Positions 56,701-61,531 of a DNA stretch of 61,531 bases are shown here, piece after piece. Under the pieces are notes generated by a model. That model was not told the DNA's origin. It searched no databases and was given only the letters and a program-made list of their open reading frames with translations. Source of the stretch: GCA-2690565 sp002457235. GTDB lineage: Bacteria > Verrucomicrobiota > Verrucomicrobiia > Opitutales > Coraliomargaritaceae. A program made the position numbers and the translations under genes. The DNA lies in assembly GCA_045565695.1 (NCBI GenBank), contig JBJLEZ010000002.1:1-61531 (forward strand), written 5' to 3'. Position 1 is the first letter of the stretch. Each line of letters begins with the position of its first letter.

Positions 56701-58447
56701 AGATACTGTGGATCTAAGAGTTCGCAGCAAAAGCGGAAATACCTGGAGTGCAATGAATCAAGCGATCTTTTCTCGTAATCAAGTAAAAGAGAATCTACGG
56801 ATCACTGAAATAATGTATAACCCAGATATCTCTGATGGTGAATATATTGAGCTAAAAAATATAGGTACAGAGGCCATTAACTTATATTTATGTAAATTCA
56901 CCGAAGGCATTGAGTTTACTTTTCCCAATACCACACTTAATCCTGGAGAATTCATTTTAGTAGTTCAGGATCAAGTTGAATTCTTAGATTTCTACAATGC
57001 CAATAGTAGTAATTTTAACATTGTAGGTGAATATGAAAATGGCTCAAAGTTAAGCAATGGTGGAGAAAGTATTGTCCTTGAAGATGCCTTCGGACAGATC
57101 ATCCATGATTTCTCCTATAACGATGATTACCCGATCACTGATGGCACTGGGTTTTCGATCTGTATTAATGATTCAACAAACTCAGATTTATCACAATGGG
57201 ACATCTCAAAAAATTGGTCGCCAAGCAATAATGTCGGAGGCAATCCCGGGGTCAGCCACAGTCCCAACAGCGTTAGCTATGGTTCAATCGTCATCAATGA
57301 AATATTGGCTCATTCAGATACCGAAACTGGCGACTGGATAGAATTACACAATACATCCACAGCACCAATCGACATCGGTGGATGGTTTTTAAGTGATGAT
57401 AATGACCAACTTAAAAAATATCAAATTGCTTCAGGCACAACAATTCCAGCAAATGGCTTCATTGTATTCACACAGACAAATCACTTTGGTGTCGGAGCAA
57501 CTGATTTAGGAAATCTTGAAGGTTTTGGCTTAAGCGAATATGGCGAAACACTTTATCTGTCTAGTGGAGCTTCAGGAGAATTGAACGGTGGGTATAGTAT
57601 AGCACAATCATTTGGTGCATCATTGAATGGTTCGACTTTAGGTAGACATCTACCAGATGATTCCTTAAATGCAAAAACTGACTTCATCCAATTATATACC
57701 CCTACTCTAGGCACTGAAAACGCATCCCCATTCATTCCAAAAGTTGTTATTAATGAAATTCGATACAAGGCAGTGAATCAACATGATGCTCTTCATGAGT
57801 ACATAGAATTATTTAATCGAAGTAGCGAAACCATGTATCTCTACGATGTAAACAACCCTAGTAATACATGGAAATTCACCAATGGCATAGAATATATATT
57901 CCCCGAAGGGGTATCCATCCCCTCTGGCGGACATATTTTGGTCACTCGTACTGATCCAGAAATTTTCAGATATTTGAACTCTATTCCAGCCACACAATTA
58001 ATCTATGGCCCTTACACTAATAGTCTCGATAATGACAAAGATACGGTTGAATTAATGGTTCCGGGAACCCCCGATACCGATTTTACTCCATATATCTCGA
58101 GCGAACGAATTAGCTATAGCGATGGAAATGACTCAAATGGATTAGACCTATGGGCAAATGAACCCGATACATTAGAAGCCTTCTCATTACAGAGAGAATC
58201 GGCAGAATCCTACGCCAACACACCTTTTAATTGGGTCGGCCTTAGCTTCACACCTACTTCAGAAAATGTACAAAATCTTGAAATTATTCTAAACGGAAAC
58301 ACGCTTCAAATTCATTGGATCGGAGAGCGTGTCCTACAAAGTACAGATGACCTCACTCAACCCTGGCTGGATGTTACCGATATGACGAGTCCACATGACA
58401 TCAGCTTAGAGGAGTCTCCTAATCAATTTTTTCGTTTTTCTAATTAA
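53708..58447 (+). CDS. Giant secreted protein with lamin-tail domains and a CotH kinase-like domain
   Basis: The 1579-residue protein starts at a GTG, with signal peptide LLFLFLFCLCFSKAHSA. In order it shows: a lamin-tail domain (FLNEFLAANDS, DWIEIYNSS) near residues 27-165; a chitobiase/hexosaminidase C-terminal-type repeat (RYTLNGSVPNN); a CotH domain about 310-570 (NIRGQSTSELPKRPYKLE, LNNPYTDRTFMR, GVYVLMEKIKRG, PQWDYNISMGN); a second chitobiase-type repeat (YYTLDGTDPR); a jelly-roll (DDAFVAYINGTEVARS). Three more lamin-tail domains follow (RITEIMYNP, VINEILAHS, VVINEIRYK) and a terminal strand module (LQSTDDLTQPWLDVTD). CotH domains can be protein kinases. Export and surface location are likely; role unknown. 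Confidence 0.9.
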   Translation: MRTLSQNKPLLFLFLFCLCFSKAHSALFLNEFLAANDSINQDPQGDYDDWIEIYNSSAETIDLSGLYLTDDLNDLTQWSFPQGTTIASGDYLLIWADKDIADNPSGLHSNFKLGSGGESIGLVESDGVTLIDSITFGSQSDNISYGRYPDGTDNWYPMDSPSPNAENSAAMSEEVYFSKLGGTIADGFLLKLSTPSNTGVIRYTLNGSVPNNASNIYNDQVGIVIDNQSSTMVRVRAYQDGFTPGPIRTECYIAMSSELANFESNLPVIIIDTLDATIPLPSYNGNEVFHADPIITYASFFDTDKTLGISKTRNNADYSGRAGVNIRGQSTSELPKRPYKLETWDEYNEDIDVPLLGFPSDSDWVLNNPYTDRTFMRTMLALEFSNKMGYYSPRTRFVEVFVNENGGQIGGPSSNDYMGVYVLMEKIKRGEDRVNIEKLSSSDNTEPDISGGYILRHDKDRQEESFWSWSGRFFYVEPSDTDITTAQKNYIQGYISDFEQALQSSGFSDPINGYAKYIDVDSFIVNDFCSEITREVDTYRYSTYVTKNRNQKLEMSPQWDYNISMGNNDYRIWDLYTHYTSGWHRDSSTPYLSEYNWHQRLMDDSEYLKQYADKWFHLRETVLSDSSIESSIDSKVALINQGAAERNFSRWDILNSYAGFDFANDLSNPYINGSNFYYGGNLALPNNTSFHTYAMQAEWLKNWLTGNGTPANSADAQNYASQYSDRLGWLDANMQNRTNFAPPPTILFNDNPADTGASFENDSYITFSSNSDTLYYTLDGTDPREAFTGNSIGTVYTTSQTPPGTFSETLIDESAACSVKIPNSSSDASGWKTINFNDNNWISGNTGVGYETSGTDYANLINLDIGVMRGTNESAYIRVPFSIENIASVTELRLNMKYDDAFVAYINGTEVARSSSVPNTLSWNSGATTYHEDTLAVNYQFFNADTGIGSLQNGTNVLAIHLLNAGSTSSDILCIPQLLAIKESNDNVTSNPDGILIQDTVDLRVRSKSGNTWSAMNQAIFSRNQVKENLRITEIMYNPDISDGEYIELKNIGTEAINLYLCKFTEGIEFTFPNTTLNPGEFILVVQDQVEFLDFYNANSSNFNIVGEYENGSKLSNGGESIVLEDAFGQIIHDFSYNDDYPITDGTGFSICINDSTNSDLSQWDISKNWSPSNNVGGNPGVSHSPNSVSYGSIVINEILAHSDTETGDWIELHNTSTAPIDIGGWFLSDDNDQLKKYQIASGTTIPANGFIVFTQTNHFGVGATDLGNLEGFGLSEYGETLYLSSGASGELNGGYSIAQSFGASLNGSTLGRHLPDDSLNAKTDFIQLYTPTLGTENASPFIPKVVINEIRYKAVNQHDALHEYIELFNRSSETMYLYDVNNPSNTWKFTNGIEYIFPEGVSIPSGGHILVTRTDPEIFRYLNSIPATQLIYGPYTNSLDNDKDTVELMVPGTPDTDFTPYISSERISYSDGNDSNGLDLWANEPDTLEAFSLQRESAESYANTPFNWVGLSFTPTSENVQNLEIILNGNTLQIHWIGERVLQSTDDLTQPWLDVTDMTSPHDISLEESPNQFFRFSN

Positions 58448-58507
58448 TTAAAGGCTTAATAAAATCTTTCTTGATTAATTTATTAAAACTTATTGGTTTG
58501 TTTCATA

Positions 58508-58927
58508 GTGAATAAACACCATCAATTTGTAGTAGCCATTTTTTCGATTTGCTTAGTATTTGTACTAAGTCTCTCGACTGTGAGCAAAACAATCCATGAT
58601 AGTTTATTACATGCCGATACCCTCCTTTCTCACCACGAAACACTCGATTCTGGCTGTTCAGGACACCACGAAGGTGAATGTGATGAAGGAGAATCTAAAA
58701 ATCAAACTGAGGGAGAATCCCACAATCATAGTGAGACTTGCGAATCACTCTCCTGCCCAGTTAATCTTTTTTCACAGGGTGTAATTACTTTAGAGTATTC
58801 ACCTGTAATAAATGCTACCCTAGTCGAGAGATGCGGAAATATTTCAGAATATTTCATTTCGCACCATACTGAGGAAGAAAAAAAGAGTCACCTTGTTCGA
58901 GGTCCACCTGAAAAAAAGCAGGTTTAA
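58508..58927 (+). CDS. His/Glu/Cys-rich small secreted or membrane-anchored protein
   Basis: The GTG at 58508 (MNKHHQFVVAIFSICLVFVL) is preferred because it gives a signal or anchor segment at once; a TTG at 58493 is possible. About 139 residues. After the hydrophobic segment comes a stretch rich in His, Glu, Asp and Cys (DTLLSHHETLDSGCSGHHEG, then CDEGESK, SHNHSETCESLSCP), typical of metal-binding periplasmic proteins. It is not a family I recognise. It precedes a His-rich TonB receptor and probably works with it in zinc or copper handling. Confidence 0.7.
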   Translation: MNKHHQFVVAIFSICLVFVLSLSTVSKTIHDSLLHADTLLSHHETLDSGCSGHHEGECDEGESKNQTEGESHNHSETCESLSCPVNLFSQGVITLEYSPVINATLVERCGNISEYFISHHTEEEKKSHLVRGPPEKKQV

Positions 58928-58940
58928 TCCAACTATTCTC

Positions 58941-59060
58941 CTAGCTTTTTCATCCTGTAGCCTTATCAGGCCTACATCATAAGCTAGTTTTCGGCTTAGT
59001 TACCTAAGCCATTAACTTTAGGACTCACAATTTAAGTAGCTATCATCACATTTGGATGAT
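58941..59060 (+). promoter_or_regulatory. Structured leader with three hairpins before the His-rich TonB receptor
   Basis: H1 is a long imperfect hairpin: CTAGCTT (58941) with AAGCTAG (58981-58987) enclosing TGTAG/CTACA. It is followed by TTTT and could end the upstream transcript. H2 is perfect: GGCTTAG-TTAC-CTAAGCC (58993-59010). H3 pairs ATCATC (59042) with GATGAT (59055-59060). No known riboswitch consensus is seen. A Zur operator was sought and not recognised. Confidence 0.45.
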
Positions 59061-59089
59061 CCCTACTCACATCTCAAATATACAATATA

Positions 59090-61477
59090 ATGTATTTAAA
59101 AAACTTTTTTCTTTATAGCTTATTTTCGCTGACGCTTATTTTCGCTAGTGATGAACGCTTATCAACTTACACTCTAGATGATTTTATCATAACATCATCT
59201 CCTTTAGCTTTAGATAGTTCAGAAATCACCCAATCATCAACTGTTATTGCAAATGATGCATTGAATGATTTAAGAGCAGATACTATTGCTAGCACGCTCT
59301 CCCAACAACCAGGCATTTCACAAACTTATTACGGACCCAATGCAAATCGTCCTATTATTCGTGGATTGGGTGGTTATAGGGTTAATGTTTTAGAAAATGG
59401 GCTCAGTTCATTTGACCTTTCCGCCTCATCAAATGATCATGCGGTTACCATCAACCCTTTATTGATTGAACGAATTGAAATTCTTAGAGGATCATCAACT
59501 CTAATTCATGGCTCTAATTCAATTGGCGGTATTGTAAATATCTTTGATAATTCAATTCCTACACTTAGTGGAAACACACCTTTAAATAATGAATTAAGAA
59601 TCAAGAAAACAGGGACTGATAATGGGACTCATGCTTCTGGTATTCTCTTTCATGAAGCAGGTGACTTTGTTTTCCAAATTAATGCTTCCTCGGCAAAGAC
59701 TCAAGATTACGAGACACCGAGCTTTGAAAAACACGGGCATGAGCATCACCACCATACTCAATATGCTAAAGCAACCGTGGATGGTACCTTTACAGAAGAA
59801 GGTGAATTTGCAGAAGCCGAAGGAGAAGAGGAAGAGGAAGCCTTTTTTAGTAAAGTCGAAAATACATATTCAGACACCAATACTTTTGGTTTTGGTGGAT
59901 CTTATAATCACGATAAAGGCTTTGTTGGTATAAGTTTTTCTGACTATACTTCTGAATACGGAGTTCCAAATCACGAAGATTCGGTTGTCAGTATTGAAAG
60001 GGAAAAAATATCTCTACAAAGTGTCTACAATTTTGATTCATGTTATTTTGATAGCATGAATTTTCAATTAGCACATGGAGATTATTCCCATAGCGAAGAA
60101 GCCGGTCATGAAGGTGAAGAAGGTGAAGAAGTTGAACTATATGAACTAGAAGATAATTCGTTTGAATTACACGAACATGAGGATCACGATCACCACGCAA
60201 AATTCTTATATGAAGGCATAGACAGTAAGTTAATTTTCACTAAAGAATCAGCTGCTTCTAATACGGCACTAAGCTTGAGCTATACAGACTTCGATATGAA
60301 AATAGATGGCGAAGAAAGTTATCTAGCCGCAATGAATCACAATGCAAGTGAGAATGAGGAAAATGAAGAGTATGTAAGCGATACAGATGGCGTTAATGGC
60401 GTTATCGCAGAAAGCACAAACCTTCGTATTAATAATGATAAAACTAAACGTTACGGCCTTGGATTGATGCATAAAAAAGCTATCTCTGATAACTTGTCTA
60501 TCAATGCGGGTATCCGATATGAATCAGCTTCTAGGGACTATGATGCCTTAACCAGAGTTGAACACGAAGAAGATGCGACTAATGCAGATTTTTCAAGAGA
60601 TGATTCGACCACCAATGCATCCATTGGGTTTATTGCTAAACACTCTGATTCAATTACCTTTAGCGGAAATCTTCATTATTCAGAAAGAATCCCAGAAACA
60701 TCCGAACTCTACAGTTCTGGTGCACACCATGCTACCGAAAGCTTTGAAATAGGAAATTCAGATTTAGAAAATGAAGAATCTGTCGGCCTAGAATTTTCTA
60801 TCCAAAATGAGCAAGGAGCCTTCAATCAAAAATTATCTGTATTTTATAACGACTATAATAATTTCATCTATCAATCCGATACTGGCTTTAAAACAGGAAC
60901 GGATAAATGGAGACTGGCCACAGCTGAAGATGCTACTGAAGCTCAACTTGCAGTTGATGAAAATGGTTCACCCTCACCTGTCACGCTAATACCAGGACAA
61001 GATTATATTCGTGCTGAATTCGAAGAACTTAGCATTCGCCAATACAAAGGGGTAGAGGCCGAGGTATATGGTTTAGAATATGAATTTGATTATCAAATTA
61101 ATGCGACATCTTACATTACTGGTTTTGCCGATTCTATAACAGGTAAGAATAAAACAGACGGCATTTCTCTGCCTAGAATTCCTCCTTATAGATTTGGAGT
61201 CGCTTATCACGTACAAGTCGACCAATTCAAATTTAATTTAAATGGCGTCTATCATGGAAAACAAAATGATTTAGGTGCCGGAGAAGAGACCACTGATTCT
61301 TATACTATTTTGAATGCTCGTATAGGATACTCTCCTAACAAAAACAACCACTCTGAGTTTTATTGCAAAGTCAATAATTTGACCGATAAGTTGGCTTTTG
61401 TGCATACATCATTTTTAAAGGAAAGTGCACCACTTCCAGGAAGAAGTGTGGAAATTGGATATAACCTAAGTTTCTAA
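59090..61477 (+). CDS. TonB-dependent receptor with His/Glu-rich loops, probable zinc receptor (ZnuD-like)
   Basis: The 795-residue protein has a signal peptide (YSLFSLTLIFA) and a plug domain (STVIANDALNDLRADTIAST, RPIIRGLGGYRVNVLENGL, ERIEILRGSSTLIHGSNSIGGIVNI). The barrel ends GRSVEIGYNLSF. Extracellular loops carry HGHEHHHH (about residue 217), acidic runs (EGEEEEEA), and HEHEDHDHH (about residue 360), as in ZnuD-type zinc receptors. It should bind and import zinc, or possibly another transition metal, with TonB energy. Preceded by a structured leader and the His-rich small protein; a strong terminator follows. Confidence 0.88.
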   Translation: MYLKNFFLYSLFSLTLIFASDERLSTYTLDDFIITSSPLALDSSEITQSSTVIANDALNDLRADTIASTLSQQPGISQTYYGPNANRPIIRGLGGYRVNVLENGLSSFDLSASSNDHAVTINPLLIERIEILRGSSTLIHGSNSIGGIVNIFDNSIPTLSGNTPLNNELRIKKTGTDNGTHASGILFHEAGDFVFQINASSAKTQDYETPSFEKHGHEHHHHTQYAKATVDGTFTEEGEFAEAEGEEEEEAFFSKVENTYSDTNTFGFGGSYNHDKGFVGISFSDYTSEYGVPNHEDSVVSIEREKISLQSVYNFDSCYFDSMNFQLAHGDYSHSEEAGHEGEEGEEVELYELEDNSFELHEHEDHDHHAKFLYEGIDSKLIFTKESAASNTALSLSYTDFDMKIDGEESYLAAMNHNASENEENEEYVSDTDGVNGVIAESTNLRINNDKTKRYGLGLMHKKAISDNLSINAGIRYESASRDYDALTRVEHEEDATNADFSRDDSTTNASIGFIAKHSDSITFSGNLHYSERIPETSELYSSGAHHATESFEIGNSDLENEESVGLEFSIQNEQGAFNQKLSVFYNDYNNFIYQSDTGFKTGTDKWRLATAEDATEAQLAVDENGSPSPVTLIPGQDYIRAEFEELSIRQYKGVEAEVYGLEYEFDYQINATSYITGFADSITGKNKTDGISLPRIPPYRFGVAYHVQVDQFKFNLNGVYHGKQNDLGAGEETTDSYTILNARIGYSPNKNNHSEFYCKVNNLTDKLAFVHTSFLKESAPLPGRSVEIGYNLSF

Positions 61478-61498
61478 TCTTTTTTAAATTTACACAGG

Positions 61499-61531
61499 AG
61501 GCCAAGTCATTCTTTGACTTGGCCTTTTTTT
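61499..61531 (+). terminator. Rho-independent terminator after the zinc-type TonB receptor
   Basis: A perfect 11-bp stem AGGCCAAGTCA / TGACTTGGCCT with a 5-nt loop is followed by a T-run that reaches the window end. Confidence 0.92.

Noticed and set aside
58957..58975. GTAGCC...GGCCTAC palindrome resembling enterobacterial REP/BIME units.
   Set aside because: Single copy, part of the larger hairpin 58941-58987, and the organism is not enterobacterial; resemblance is chance.

Overview
The window is bacterial, compact and AT-rich. It most resembles a marine member of the Verrucomicrobiota (Opitutae-like). The evidence is two secreted proteins ending in PEP-CTERM sorting signals, a giant lamin-tail/CotH-kinase secreted protein, large TonB-dependent receptors, a sulfatase plus glycoside hydrolase locus, LpxK and an LptF/G permease (so an LPS outer membrane), and few strong Shine-Dalgarno sites. 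The assignment rests on gene content only; no rRNA or marker phylogeny was possible.

Layout. 1-25,000 is mostly housekeeping: a truncated ptsI, an NSS-type Na+ symporter with a 37-residue companion protein, an LptF/G permease, a tRNA-Leu with an apparent AAG anticodon, alr, a TsaB-like gene, a degenerate uracil-DNA-glycosylase-like gene, topB, lpxK, an NMP kinase with an extra domain, an alpha/beta hydrolase, cyclophilin, a cobA-hemD fusion with hemC, ilvC and ilvH/N, tRNA-Val, rpe, PPK2, a phosphopantetheinyl transferase, lepA and a signal peptidase I with a large insertion. 25,100-39,450 is a polysaccharide-utilisation-like locus: sulfatase, clan GH-A hydrolase, GPH-family sugar symporter, GH5 endoglucanase-like enzyme, a stand-alone secreted beta-sandwich module, a 1190-residue TonB-dependent receptor and a PEP-CTERM protein. 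The symporter and GH5 genes are broken by about ten net +1 frame shifts inside 2 kb. 39,500-41,850 holds tRNA-Ala, a DUF2071 protein, a small membrane protein and KDPG aldolase.

41,830-50,414 is a complete phosphate-starvation locus: phoU-pstB-pstA-pstC on the minus strand, then pstS and a phosphate-type porin on the plus strand, then a Tat-exported alkaline phosphatase. A triple Pho-box-like repeat lies between pstC and pstS. PstC and PstA carry unusual periplasmic coiled-coil insertions. The region shares a repeated leader motif, has a predicted three-way-junction RNA between pstS and the porin gene, and is flanked by two copies of a roughly 79-nt element. That element forms two hairpins with compensatory base changes between copies, ends in a U-tract on the minus strand and has promoter-like sequence upstream. 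It is my best candidate for an undescribed system (a small RNA pair).

50,500-61,531 holds a 37-residue Cys-rich protein, tRNA-Leu(CAA), aroC, a CobW-like protein with a degenerate P-loop, a PEP-CTERM protein, the giant CotH/lamin-tail protein, and a His-rich small protein upstream of a His-rich TonB receptor that looks like a zinc (ZnuD-type) uptake unit with a structured leader. No CRISPR array, insertion sequence, prophage or rRNA gene was seen.
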